A stretch of DNA of 64,000 nt, from the NCBI RefSeq assembly GCF_003049645.1, contig NZ_PYWK01000001.1, positions 1,767,487 through 1,831,486 on the forward strand. The letters run 5' to 3'. The notes under the pieces were generated by a model, which was not told the DNA's origin, searched no databases, and was given only the letters and a program-made list of their open reading frames with translations. This document shows, one piece after another, positions 55,984-64,000 of this stretch (within the stretch, counting starts at the first letter, position 1; each line of letters starts with the position of its first letter). The position numbers were made by a program, and so were the translations under genes. Origin of the DNA: Metasolibacillus fluoroglycofenilyticus. GTDB lineage: Bacteria > Bacillota > Bacilli > Bacillales_A > Planococcaceae.

Positions 55984-57252
55984 TTAATTTGAAGGTCTTT
56001 TTGAAGATTTCGGCTCTATCGAATCAAAATCATCCAAAAAATCTTTACTAAAGCTCGTATTTGCTTGATACTTCCCTTGTGCTGGTGCTACCACACCTCG
56101 CTTAATTGCTCCTTTACCGAATTTACGCTCAAGCTGCTGCACTAATTCGACAATCGGCTCATCTTTAATTTGCTCCTCATAATCAAATAGGCCGAGCTGC
56201 TGTGTGACATGTTGTTGGTCAGCAACATTGGATACTGTCACGCCTAGTAAACGAACAGGAGCTTCATCCCAATGCTTCATAAATAGCGCCCATGCTATTT
56301 CGAAAATATCTGCTTCACTGGCAATAGCGTTTTTCACTGACTTACTTCGTGTTTGATTATGCCAATCTGCATCTCGAATATAAATGGTCACGGTTGTTCC
56401 TGCAAGCCGCTTCGCTTTTAAGCGCTGCGCCACTTTTGAGCTAAGTTTTTTGATAATTGCTTGTAAAGCTTCATAATTCGTTTCATCACGCGGTAATGTA
56501 GTAGAATTGCCGACGCTTTTTGTATCATAAATTGAATCTGGATTAACTTCTCGATTATCCTCTCCATTTGCTCGTGCCTTTAAGCGCTCTCCGTTAACAC
56601 CGAGTAGCTGCCGAATTTTATACCCTTCCACCTTTGCCAGCTGTTCAATTGTTGTAATCCCAATTGTCGCAAGCTTATTCGCTGTTTTTTTACCAACACC
56701 GTGCATCGCAATAACAGATAATGGCCAAAGCTTTTCAGAAATATCACGCTTGCGTAAAACGGTAATGCCCATTGGCTTTTTCATATCAGAAGCTGTTTTT
56801 GCTAAAAATTTATTTGGCGCAACGCCAAGTGAACAAGGAAGATTCAACTCTGTATATATACGTTGCTGAATTTCTCGGACAATTTCCATCGCATGGCGCT
56901 TCGTGCATAAGTCGCTAATATCAATATAGCTTTCATCGATTGAAACAGGCTCAACAAGCTCTGTATATTCACGTAATAGCTGGAAAAATTTTTTAGAGGC
57001 GTGGCGATAACGCTCAAAATTCGGTGGTAGAATAATAAGTTGCGGGCAAAGTTTTTTCGCCTCATGCACTGTCATCGTCGTTTTCACACCAAAGGCACGC
57101 GCCTCATAGGAGCAAGTAATAATAATCCCTCGACGCTCTTTCGGATTTCCCGCAATCGCAATTGGCTTGCCCTTTAAGCTAGGCTCAAAAACTTGTTCAA
57201 CAGAAGCATAAAAACAGTTCATATCAATATGTACAATAACACGACTTGCCAT
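55984..57252 (-). CDS. dinB: DNA polymerase IV (Y-family)
   Basis: 422 residues. Catalytic motifs VHIDMNCFYASVEQ (residues 7-20) and SIDESYIDISD, the helix-hairpin-helix region MHGVGKKTANKLATIGI, little-finger domain, and a C-terminal beta-clamp motif QLGLFDYE. Error-prone translesion polymerase (YqjH/PolY1 type). No LexA box was recognised nearby. GAGGTGTGG precedes the ATG. About 29 bases upstream of rnz, likely one operon. Confidence 0.95.
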   Translation of the reverse strand: MASRVIVHIDMNCFYASVEQVFEPSLKGKPIAIAGNPKERRGIIITCSYEARAFGVKTTMTVHEAKKLCPQLIILPPNFERYRHASKKFFQLLREYTELVEPVSIDESYIDISDLCTKRHAMEIVREIQQRIYTELNLPCSLGVAPNKFLAKTASDMKKPMGITVLRKRDISEKLWPLSVIAMHGVGKKTANKLATIGITTIEQLAKVEGYKIRQLLGVNGERLKARANGEDNREVNPDSIYDTKSVGNSTTLPRDETNYEALQAIIKKLSSKVAQRLKAKRLAGTTVTIYIRDADWHNQTRSKSVKNAIASEADIFEIAWALFMKHWDEAPVRLLGVTVSNVADQQHVTQQLGLFDYEEQIKDEPIVELVQQLERKFGKGAIKRGVVAPAQGKYQANTSFSKDFLDDFDSIEPKSSKRPSN

Positions 57253-57319
57253 TCACCACACCTCCTTTTCTCTATTATACGCAAAATGTTGAAATGCGAA
57301 CAGCTATTCTTAAGGAGGC

Positions 57320-57427
57320 GTCCAAAAAAATGTGCGAAAGCACTGCTTTCCGGACATTTCGTTAGTGTTTTAATCAATTATGCTCTTTCTATTGCATTAA
57401 AAGAAGGGCTGCCTTTTTGGACAGCCC
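57320..57427. repeat. Paired terminator-like hairpins before dinB
   Basis: GTCC...GGAC around GCGAAAGCACTGCTTTC (57320-57355) and GGGCTG/CAGCCC around CCTTTTTGGA (57406-57427). The second ends the DUF4003 gene on the minus strand. Confidence 0.6.
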
Positions 57428-57436
57428 CGTTATCTC

Positions 57437-58390
57437 CTAATCACCGCTACTGCTTGAACTAACTGCTACTGCAGTTGTTGCGGCCATAATCGCATATTGC
57501 ATTGAAATAAGCAATTCAATCGAAACAACAGATAATAATTCGTTTGCCTCAAGTGTACGAGTTGGTAAATATTGCTGTACTGCAATGGCGAATGCTTGAT
57601 CTTTGTACCATTTTAAATATTTTTGACTTTTAAACATTTCATAGAGCTCAATCAATTGCCGAAGCTGTTTATCGTTAATTTGTGTCAATGCTAAAAATCC
57701 TATTGAAATATAAAGGGCTGGTCGCACCTTAATTTTTGCCTGTTCTAATTGCTGTTTGATTGCAATGATGTAAGGTACGAATTGTTCATTATACTCAATA
57801 CTTGGCATTGTTAAAATTTGCGACAATGCCTGAAGTTCGTTTCCTTGTGAAAATTTTGCTTCCTTTAGCTCATCATAATAACGGCGCATCGTATTTGTAC
57901 GCAGCTCAATATCTACATCATCTAGCGCAAATAATACAGCCACTGGCACGTCGTCATAAGAAGTTAAGAATTTATGTCTTTTCCGCATTTCACGATAAAC
58001 TATCTGTGCCCGCTGTGCTTGTTGTTCTTTAAATTCATTTGTTAAAAATAGCGCTGCAATCGTTGTATAAGATGTGTTTGAGAACTTTGCTTTGCGTAAA
58101 ATCTCCGTATTGCTTAATAATTCATTAATTGCTTCCTTTTTGTCCGGCTCGCCTGCAATATGCATTGCATAAATATACTGCACTAAAAGATTTGTGCGCA
58201 ATGTGGAAAAGAAGCCTGTTTCTTTTTTTATTGCGCTAACAGCTTCCTCTAATTCAGCGATATTAACTTCTTGTTGTCTCACCGTGTAGTATGATGCCAT
58301 TAGCAAAACAACCGGTTTCCCTACAGACCATCCTGCAAATTTTTCAATTTCTTTGTAATTTTGTTCGAACAGTTGAATTATTTTTTCCAT
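57437..58390 (-). CDS. DUF4003-family protein
   Basis: About 317 residues, all-helical and soluble, with FAGWSVGKPVVLLMASYY near the start and a Ser/Ala-rich end. The pattern fits DUF4003, common in Bacillales and without known function. The ATG at 58390 is set by AAGGTG. Monocistronic. Confidence 0.8.
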   Translation of the reverse strand: MEKIIQLFEQNYKEIEKFAGWSVGKPVVLLMASYYTVRQQEVNIAELEEAVSAIKKETGFFSTLRTNLLVQYIYAMHIAGEPDKKEAINELLSNTEILRKAKFSNTSYTTIAALFLTNEFKEQQAQRAQIVYREMRKRHKFLTSYDDVPVAVLFALDDVDIELRTNTMRRYYDELKEAKFSQGNELQALSQILTMPSIEYNEQFVPYIIAIKQQLEQAKIKVRPALYISIGFLALTQINDKQLRQLIELYEMFKSQKYLKWYKDQAFAIAVQQYLPTRTLEANELLSVVSIELLISMQYAIMAATTAVAVSSSSSGD

Positions 58391-58441
58391 AGCAAGCACC
58401 TTCCTTTATCTATATTCTACGTGGAAGTGTGCTTAAAGGAT

Positions 58442-58951
58442 TCATTTTTTACGCTTTTCCACTGTACCAAATGGGTGGTCAGGTGGAGCATAAATCGAAA
58501 ACAGCTTTAATGGCTGTCGCCCAATATTAATGACATTATGCCATTTTCCAGCAGGTACAAAAATCGCATCCCCTGCATTTACAGCCCGCTCTACCTCAAA
58601 ATAATCTCTACGGTCGCCTATTCGAACGAAGCCTTGCCCTTCCTCAATATAGAGCAATTGGTCTGTTGCTGGATGACGCTCCATGCCGATATCCTCGCCA
58701 ACACGAATATTCATCAACGTCGTTTGCAAATGCTTTCCCGTCCAAATCGCTCTACGAAATGCCTGATTTTGTATTGTGGCATTGCGCAAGTTAACTACAT
58801 ACGGATGCCTACCATAATCTCGCATTGACGTGCTGTCATCATGCGGCCAATGCCACGGGTTGTTCGGCTGCATAGGATGTTGCGGCATCATTGGATGATA
58901 CGGATATTGCTGCATCGGTGTTTGTGCATAATAATAGCCGTTATAATACAC
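58442..58951 (-). CDS. Cupin-domain protein with Tyr/Pro/Met/His-rich N-terminus
   Basis: 169 residues, GTG start behind AGAGGAGGC. Residues 1-45 are low complexity (YYNGYYYAQTPMQQYPYHP, MMPQHPMQPNNPWHWP), like spore coat or surface proteins. The C-terminal two thirds form a single cupin: GMERHPATDQLLYIEEG, then DAIFVPAGKWHNVINIG with the metal-binding His/Glu set (one His seems to be shifted). Function unknown; the N-terminus suggests a structural or spore-related location. Confidence 0.8.
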   Translation of the reverse strand: MYYNGYYYAQTPMQQYPYHPMMPQHPMQPNNPWHWPHDDSTSMRDYGRHPYVVNLRNATIQNQAFRRAIWTGKHLQTTLMNIRVGEDIGMERHPATDQLLYIEEGQGFVRIGDRRDYFEVERAVNAGDAIFVPAGKWHNVINIGRQPLKLFSIYAPPDHPFGTVEKRKK

Positions 58952-59316
58952 TTTTTAGCCTCCTCTAAAATATAAGCTCGCCTTATGCTATGCAAAACTA
59001 GATACAAATGTCCCAATTAGGAGGCGTCCAAAAACCACGCATTGCTGCTATTTTGGCAAAATAGCGCTTTCTTTGAAAACGGGAGAAACACGAGGGTTAG
59101 CGGTGAGGGCTTCTAAAAGGTCATTTGGAGATACTCCTACTGCGATATAACTACTGTAGGAGCACGCGAATTTAGTAATTATTTAATATGGAAACATGCG
59201 CTTACAAAACAAAATCCCCTTTTCAGAAAGCTCTCACTATTGTCACGGGTAAATTCTTTGCTGAAACAATAGAAAAAGCGCCCATCAAGCAACTACACTG
59301 TTTGTCGGCGCCTCCC
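58952..59316. repeat. Intergenic mosaic of dispersed element fragments
   Basis: No gene. 59022-59080 has GGCGTCCAAAAACCACGCATT and AGCGCTTTCTTTGAAAACGG (family A parts). 59113-59190 has TTTGGAGATACTCCTACTGC and TTTAGTAATTATTTAATATG, close to 31148-31213. It appears to be a patchwork of old copies. Confidence 0.55.
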
Positions 59317-59823
59317 TCATTTGATTTTCATCATTTTAACAATACCGAAAATTATAATGCTAAAAAGTAACACGAGTAGCACAATTAAAGTAGATGAGTC
59401 AAGCAATAGCTTTTTTTGTTGAGCAATTATTACAATTTCATATGTAATATACGCAAAAATAAGGCAACATATATTTTTCGTGTAGTTCAATACTTTTTTA
59501 CTTGCTTTATAAAACTGCTCTACATTTGATTCATTTAGACGCGCGGGATAATTATGCAAATGCGGCTTTTTTTCTAATATTTGCAGCATGAAAAATAAGG
59601 CGATGCCTATAATCGGCAAAATAAGTATTTCGTATTTGGAGCCCCAACGATCTATTTCACCAACTCCATTAAAATGCATCGGCACTTGTGCAGGCAAAGT
59701 TGTCCAATTTAAAGCAATAAATATAACAGCAAATAATAGCGCAGCAATACCTATAATATCTGCAATTTTTTCTGTAGTTGATTTTGGAAGATTAATTTTT
59801 GGTCGATAAGGTTCCTTTAACAT
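59317..59823 (-). CDS. DUF1648-domain membrane protein
   Basis: About 168 residues, four membrane helices. After the first helix comes LPAQVPMHFNGVGEIDRWGS, the hallmark of DUF1648. Function unknown; related to SdpI-type immunity proteins in part. ATG 59823 is set by GAGGTG. Confidence 0.85.
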   Translation of the reverse strand: MLKEPYRPKINLPKSTTEKIADIIGIAALLFAVIFIALNWTTLPAQVPMHFNGVGEIDRWGSKYEILILPIIGIALFFMLQILEKKPHLHNYPARLNESNVEQFYKASKKVLNYTKNICCLIFAYITYEIVIIAQQKKLLLDSSTLIVLLVLLFSIIIFGIVKMMKIK

Positions 59824-59965
59824 ATACACACCTCTTTCTCTATTTTGTTCACAGCTTTTATACCGTTTAAAGTATCAAAAAGTTTCAAAATATATTTTAG
59901 TTGTTTTTTTATGTTGTAAGTTGCGAGTTTTATTAATTTATCTACAATTTCTTTCAATTTACTGC

Positions 59966-60002
59966 TTAAAAAGCTGATGCATTTGTGCATCAGCTTTTTA
60001 AG
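59966..60002. terminator. Terminator of the CheW-like gene
   Basis: TTAAAAAGCTGATGCA pairs perfectly with TGCATCAGCTTTTTAA. Confidence 0.9.
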
Positions 60003-60006
60003 TAAA

Positions 60007-60486
60007 TTAATTTTCCTGTTCATTTTCTAGCATTTTATGCATATATTCAATAATTTCTCGAATACCATCTAAAGAATTGACTAGAATTTTTGGGTCAACA
60101 CATGTAATCATGCGGTTTTCTAGATTTGCAACGGCTGTAAAATATTTTGTTTTAGCATAGTTGACCAATCCGATTTGCTGTAATTCGTTATCGCTAAAAT
60201 CTAAAATTTCCTTCGCATCAGATACGACAAGTCCGTAATTGACGATGTCTGTATTTAGTACAATCATGCGCACTAAATCACCTGTGCTTGGCGTATTATA
60301 TAAAATTCGTTGAAAATCAATAACTGGTATTAATTCGCCTCGAATTCGTGTAAAGCCAAGTAAGTAGTCGGGCAAATGTGGAATGGGTGTGATTTGCTCA
60401 AGCTTTTCAATTGATACTACTTGCTCAACTGGTGCAGCATATTCTTCATTGCCGCAACCAAAAACAACTGATTTACGAAAGTCCAT
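60007..60486 (-). CDS. cheW: CheW-like chemotaxis coupling protein
   Basis: 159 residues, one CheW domain: FGCGNEEYAAPVEQVVSIE, LPDYLLGFTRIRGELIPVID, then IVLNTDIVNYGLVVSDAKEI. CheW links receptors to CheA. It lies away from any che operon; two chemoreceptors occur elsewhere in the window. The extended C-terminal helix (IIEYMHKMLENEQEN) is not in ordinary CheW, and no CheV receiver domain is present. GGGGAGGGC precedes the ATG. Confidence 0.9.
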   Translation of the reverse strand: MDFRKSVVFGCGNEEYAAPVEQVVSIEKLEQITPIPHLPDYLLGFTRIRGELIPVIDFQRILYNTPSTGDLVRMIVLNTDIVNYGLVVSDAKEILDFSDNELQQIGLVNYAKTKYFTAVANLENRMITCVDPKILVNSLDGIREIIEYMHKMLENEQEN

Positions 60487-60499
60487 GATTTGCCCTCCC

Positions 60500-61612
60500 C
60501 TATTTCACTGTTTGTTTCACAACTTCTACTAATAAGCTCGTCAGCTTTTCTAATTCAGAAATTGGCATGCGCTCATTCGTCGTATGAATTTCCTCATAGC
60601 CAACTGCAAAATTTACTGTCGGGATACCAAAACCTGATATAATATTTGCATCGCTACCGCCACCTGACGCAAATAGCTTTGGCTCACCACCAATTGCACG
60701 AACTGCAGCTGTAGCTACTTGTACAACTTTATCGCTCTCAGTTACACGGAAGCCCGGATACATCAGCTTTACTTCCACCTCTGCACGACCGCCTAATTCA
60801 GCAGCAGTACGCTCAAATATTTCTTTCATATGTGCTGTTTGCGCATTTAATTTTTCTTCTACAATTGAACGCGCCTCAGCTAAAATTAATACTTCATCAC
60901 ACACGATATTTGTTGCCTTTCCACCCTCAAAGCGCCCAATATTTGCTGTTGTTTCAAAATCTAAGCGCCCTAGCTTCATTTGAGCTATCGCTTTTGCAGC
61001 AATTGTAATGGCTGAAATACCTTTTTCTGGTGCTACACCAGCATGTGCTGACTTACCAATGATTTTTGCGTTAACCTTTGCTTGGAACGGTGCTGCTGTG
61101 ACGATTTCGCCCACTTTTCCACTGCTATCTACCGCGAAGCCATATTTTGCAATAATATGCTTAGGATTCAATTCCTTTGCGCCTACTAAGCCGCTCTCTT
61201 CACCTGCTGTAATAATAAATTGAATTGTACCATGTGCGATATTTTCTTCCTTTAAACGGCGCACCATTTCAAATAATGCGGAAATACCCGCCTTATCATC
61301 TGCACCTAAAATTGTTGTGCCGTCTGAGTAAATATAGCCATCATCGCGAACTTCGGGACGGATACCGACACCCGGCACTACCGTGTCCATATGGCATGTA
61401 AAATAAATTGGCTCTACATCTGCATTACCTTGCAATGTAGCAATAATATTGCCAGCTCCATGGCCGTTGCGTGTATGTGCATCATCTTGGAATACATCGA
61501 AGCCTAGCTCCTGTAATTTCGCCACTAAAACAGGCGCAATCTTCTCCTCATGTTTTGTTTCAGAATCAATTTGTACTAGCTCTAAAAATTCATTTATTAA
61601 ACGACTTGTCAT
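60500..61612 (-). CDS. yqjE: M20 peptidase, PepT-like (YqjE)
   Basis: 370 residues. Zinc ligands fall in TCHMDTVVPG, LGADDKAGISAL, TAGEESGLVGA (catalytic Glu) and near the end IHTTNERM. The lid domain contains KSAHAGVAPEKGI. Similar to peptidase T but shorter; the natural substrate is unknown. In B. subtilis yqjE lies near yqjD, which is also close here. Ends 13 bases before the CheW-like gene. Confidence 0.92.
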   Translation of the reverse strand: MTSRLINEFLELVQIDSETKHEEKIAPVLVAKLQELGFDVFQDDAHTRNGHGAGNIIATLQGNADVEPIYFTCHMDTVVPGVGIRPEVRDDGYIYSDGTTILGADDKAGISALFEMVRRLKEENIAHGTIQFIITAGEESGLVGAKELNPKHIIAKYGFAVDSSGKVGEIVTAAPFQAKVNAKIIGKSAHAGVAPEKGISAITIAAKAIAQMKLGRLDFETTANIGRFEGGKATNIVCDEVLILAEARSIVEEKLNAQTAHMKEIFERTAAELGGRAEVEVKLMYPGFRVTESDKVVQVATAAVRAIGGEPKLFASGGGSDANIISGFGIPTVNFAVGYEEIHTTNERMPISELEKLTSLLVEVVKQTVK

Positions 61613-61681
61613 AGTTGAAAACTCCTTGTTATGTAGGTTGTAATTGAAAATTCACACTAATCTTATTGTACGTTGCTATGT

Positions 61682-62656
61682 TTAGAAAAACAATGATTCA
61701 TCATCTTTAGAAAAAATATTTTCGCGTTGCTTGGCAATATCCTTTTCTTTTTCAAGCAAATAGGAAAGTTTATTTTCAAGCATAAGCTGTGTGTTTGCGA
61801 CGTCATCCTGTACGCGCGATAGCTGCTCAATGGATGTGGCGATTTTTGAATGTATGGACCATGCTGAAAATATATCATCAAAGAAATAATCTGCAAATTT
61901 AACAAAGCCATCTACTTCAACCGTAAATGCTTTATGCTGCAAATTCTGTATATCAAGCAGCTCATTATGGAAGCGTTGAAGTGCAATTTGTGCCTTATGA
62001 ATATAAGCTTCTGAATGGTTTAATTTTTCATGCTTCATCGCTGTCACAATGAGACCACCGCCTAAAAACGTATCCCATGTTGAATAGCTTTTAGCCTTCA
62101 CTAAACATTCAACTGCGTCCGTTAAAGCACGCATTGCATCTTTACCGGCTGTTTGCGCCTCAATAATTTCCTTTTTCAATTGTTTAGCATATAACTCCTG
62201 CTCTAGCAATTCATTTAATTTCTCTGCTTGCTTCGGTGCATGCTGCATAAGCCAGAGCTCTTTTTTCCTCGTCAATTTTTCTATTTGCTGTATAATCGCT
62301 TGCTCATCTGCTCCCCTTAATTTATCGCATAAAGCATTTAAGTCATGCTGCAAATCCTCATACATAAGCTGACTTTCAATTAATTTTAATTCCTTTGTCG
62401 CTACAACGCCAAACTGCTCTTCAAGCAACTCATCGTATTTTCCTGTCCATTTATGGAATAGCTGAACAAAGGAAAATTGATCGAGCTTATTTAATTGCTT
62501 TCTAGCCTCGAATAATTGCTGTTCGTAGCTTTCAATATCACGCTGTGCTCGGCGAATTTGCTGCTCAATTGCTTGCTTTTGCTTCGTTAACTTTTCGATT
62601 GCTAATAAACGCATTTGATAGTCCGTATATTGCTGCTGTAGTTCTTTCCACTCCAT
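61682..62656 (-). CDS. Coiled-coil protein, unknown
   Basis: About 324 residues, mostly helical and rich in Gln, Glu and Lys, with long coiled-coil stretches (IEQQIRRAQRDIESYEQQLF, VTRKKELWLMQ-like region, AEKLNELLEQELYAKQLKKE). A short less-charged block (WDTFLGGGLIVTAMKHEKL) interrupts it. No membrane helix. AGGAGGG fits best with ATG 62656. Family not recognised. Confidence 0.7.
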   Translation of the reverse strand: MEWKELQQQYTDYQMRLLAIEKLTKQKQAIEQQIRRAQRDIESYEQQLFEARKQLNKLDQFSFVQLFHKWTGKYDELLEEQFGVVATKELKLIESQLMYEDLQHDLNALCDKLRGADEQAIIQQIEKLTRKKELWLMQHAPKQAEKLNELLEQELYAKQLKKEIIEAQTAGKDAMRALTDAVECLVKAKSYSTWDTFLGGGLIVTAMKHEKLNHSEAYIHKAQIALQRFHNELLDIQNLQHKAFTVEVDGFVKFADYFFDDIFSAWSIHSKIATSIEQLSRVQDDVANTQLMLENKLSYLLEKEKDIAKQRENIFSKDDESLFF

Positions 62657-62699
62657 TGCCATCCCTCCTAGTTTGATTATAGCACCCAATAAATGTTTG

Positions 62700-62775
62700 C
62701 GGGCGAATTTGCCCCGTTAGTGAGCGAATTTTCAATTTTAACGAGCGAATCTCACTCGTTAATGAGCGAATCGTT
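62700..62775 (+). repeat. Short tandem repeats with unit AAYGAGCGAAT
   Basis: Three or four copies of GAGCGAAT/C about 20 bases apart, between the carboxyltransferase and the coiled-coil gene. Same unit as at 44805-44893, opposite orientation. Confidence 0.65.
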
Positions 62776-62791
62776 ACCTTAGAACTATAAA

Positions 62792-62834
62792 AAGCGTCCA
62801 AAATGCCGGCAATTGCACAACATTTTGGACGCTT
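62792..62834 (-). terminator. Terminator of the carboxyltransferase gene (family A hairpin)
   Basis: AAGCGTCCAAAATG pairs perfectly with CATTTTGGACGCTT; on the minus strand it is followed by TTTT. The loop GCCGGCAATTG is shared with family A. Confidence 0.8.
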
Positions 62835-62844
62835 CTCTCCTGCT

Positions 62845-64000
62845 TTATAATGGGATATTCCCATGTTTTTTATATGGTCGGTCCTCATGCTTTGTTGATA
62901 GCATATCTAATGCTTGAATAAGCTTAATGCGTGTTTCACGAGGGTCAATAACATCGTCTACCATACCGCGCGATGCCGCTACATATGGATTCGCAAATTT
63001 CTCTTTGTATTCTTCGATTTTTGCTGCACGTGTTGCCTCTGGGTCGCTTGATTTCGCGATTTCGCCTGCATGGATAATATTTGCTGCACCTGCTGCACCC
63101 ATCACAGCAATTTCTGCATTCGGCCAAGCGAATACGAGGTCTGCTCCTATTGCCTTTGAATTTAGTGCAACATATGCACCACCATAAGCTTTACGTAAAA
63201 TTACTGTAATTTTTGGTACTGTTGCCTCTGAGTATGCGTATAAAATTTTCGCCCCATGGCGGATGATGCCCCCATGCTCTTGCTTCACGCCCGGGAAGAA
63301 GCCTGATACATCCTCAAATGTAATCACAGGTACGTTATAAGCGTCACAAGTACGAACGAAGCGTGCTAGCTTATCTGACGAGTCGATGTCTAAGCCACCA
63401 GCTAAAAACTTCGGCTGGTTACATACTAAACCGACAGATTCGCCTGCGATACGAGCAAAGCCTACTACGACGTTTTTCGCAAATTCCTTTTGCACTTCCA
63501 TAAAGGAGCCTTCATCGACAACTTGCTCGACCACTTTACGTACATCGTATGATTTCGTTTGGTCAATTGGCACAACGTCCACAAGCTCTGAACGATATTC
63601 GTCACCAGCAGTGTATGGCGCTTTCGGAGCCTTTTCTTTATTATTTTGTGGTAAATAGCTTAATAGCTGTTGAATTTGCTTGATTGCTTCTTCTTCATTC
63701 GGTGCGCGGAAATGTGCGTTACCGCTAATCGTATTATGCACCTTTGAGCCACCTAAGCCTTCAGATGAAATTTGCTCACCTGTTACTGTTTCAATTACCT
63801 TTGGCCCTGTAATAAACATTTGTGATGTTTTATCGACCATTAAAATAAAGTCTGTAATTGCAGGAGAATAGACAGCTCCCCCCGCGCAAGGCCCCATAAT
63901 TACAGAGATTTGTGGAATCACACCCGAGTAAATCGAGTTGCGGTAGAAAATATGACCGTAACCGTCTAATGATAATACCCCTTCTTGAATGCGCGCGCCA
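62845..64000 (-). CDS. yqjD: Acyl-CoA carboxylase carboxyltransferase subunit (YqjD/MmdA-like), N-terminus cut by window edge
   Basis: About 385 codons visible; the frame stays open to the window end (SLDGYGHIFYRNSIYSGV precedes VIPQISVIMGPCAGGAVYSP). Oxyanion/CoA blocks GPCAGGAVYSPA, EGLGGSKVH, ITFEDVSGFFPGVKQEHGGI and RKAYGGAYVALNSK identify the biotin-dependent carboxyltransferase family (propionyl-CoA carboxylase beta / methylmalonyl-CoA decarboxylase alpha). It moves carboxyl between carboxybiotin and an acyl-CoA. YqjD of B. subtilis is the nearest named relative. About 130 N-terminal residues are missing. Confidence 0.95.
   Translation of the reverse strand, partial: GARIQEGVLSLDGYGHIFYRNSIYSGVIPQISVIMGPCAGGAVYSPAITDFILMVDKTSQMFITGPKVIETVTGEQISSEGLGGSKVHNTISGNAHFRAPNEEEAIKQIQQLLSYLPQNNKEKAPKAPYTAGDEYRSELVDVVPIDQTKSYDVRKVVEQVVDEGSFMEVQKEFAKNVVVGFARIAGESVGLVCNQPKFLAGGLDIDSSDKLARFVRTCDAYNVPVITFEDVSGFFPGVKQEHGGIIRHGAKILYAYSEATVPKITVILRKAYGGAYVALNSKAIGADLVFAWPNAEIAVMGAAGAANIIHAGEIAKSSDPEATRAAKIEEYKEKFANPYVAASRGMVDDVIDPRETRIKLIQALDMLSTKHEDRPYKKHGNIPL

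Noticed and set aside
59817..60023. 68-residue Lys-rich open frame downstream of the CheW-like gene
   Set aside because: It contains the perfect terminator hairpin at 59966-60002 and overlaps the cheW end; unlikely to be translated.

Overview
The window looks like a chromosomal segment of a low-GC, Gram-positive member of the Bacillales. Evidence is the AT-rich DNA, AGGAGG-type ribosome binding sites, frequent TTG/GTG starts, a T-box leader, and blocks of gene order familiar from Bacillus subtilis: ypmR-ypmS-msrA-msrB, yuaF-floT, yoaS-yozG-yoaT, and a scattered yqj set (yqjD, yqjE, dinB/yqjH, rnz/yqjK, namA/yqjM, proI, yqjP, yqjQ). The protein flavour and the BusR-type regulator next to opuA suggest a Planococcaceae-like genome (Lysinibacillus/Solibacillus relatives); this is inference. 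No rRNA, tRNA, transposase or prophage gene was seen.

Layout. 1-9 kb: a truncated PAS-GGDEF protein, a GNAT acetyltransferase, a MurG paralogue, a secreted CAP protein, a CobW-type GTPase and a CtpB-like protease. 9-18 kb: a frameshifted small membrane gene, deoD, yozE, a chemoreceptor, the methionine sulfoxide reductase operon with ypmR/ypmS, DegV, a hemolysin-III family protein and a lipoprotein. 18-27 kb: flotillin and its NfeD partner, uppP, a VmlR-like ABC-F gene behind a long attenuator leader, a second chemoreceptor, yqeY and a sirtuin. 27-33 kb: an osmotic-stress block (BusR-like regulator, OpuA betaine transporter, MscS channel) followed by a ferritin with a Fur-type box. 33-39 kb: two divergent ECF sigma/anti-sigma operons, a precorrin-2 dehydrogenase and membrane proteins. 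39.9-41.5 kb: a CRISPR array of 23 well-formed repeats (plus a degenerate one) with type I-C-like repeats and no cas gene anywhere in the window; a lone diverged repeat lies 2.1 kb away beside a NERD nuclease-like gene. 44.9-52 kb: argG-argH, an SDR enzyme, the nsrR/hmp nitric-oxide pair, an MBL hydrolase and proI behind a proline T-box. 52-64 kb: namA, a transglutaminase-like lipoprotein, rnz, dinB, DUF4003, a cupin, DUF1648, a CheW-like protein, a PepT-like peptidase, a coiled-coil protein and a truncated carboxyltransferase.

The intergenic DNA is unusually patterned. At least three families of dispersed hairpin elements recur, many placed as terminators, and two loci carry short tandem repeats of a GAGCGAAT unit. 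The two most informative regulatory structures are a complete four-segment attenuator (short uORF, mutually exclusive helices, terminator) in front of the ABC-F gene, and an orphan CRISPR array whose orientation, terminator and decayed distal end can all be read from the sequence.
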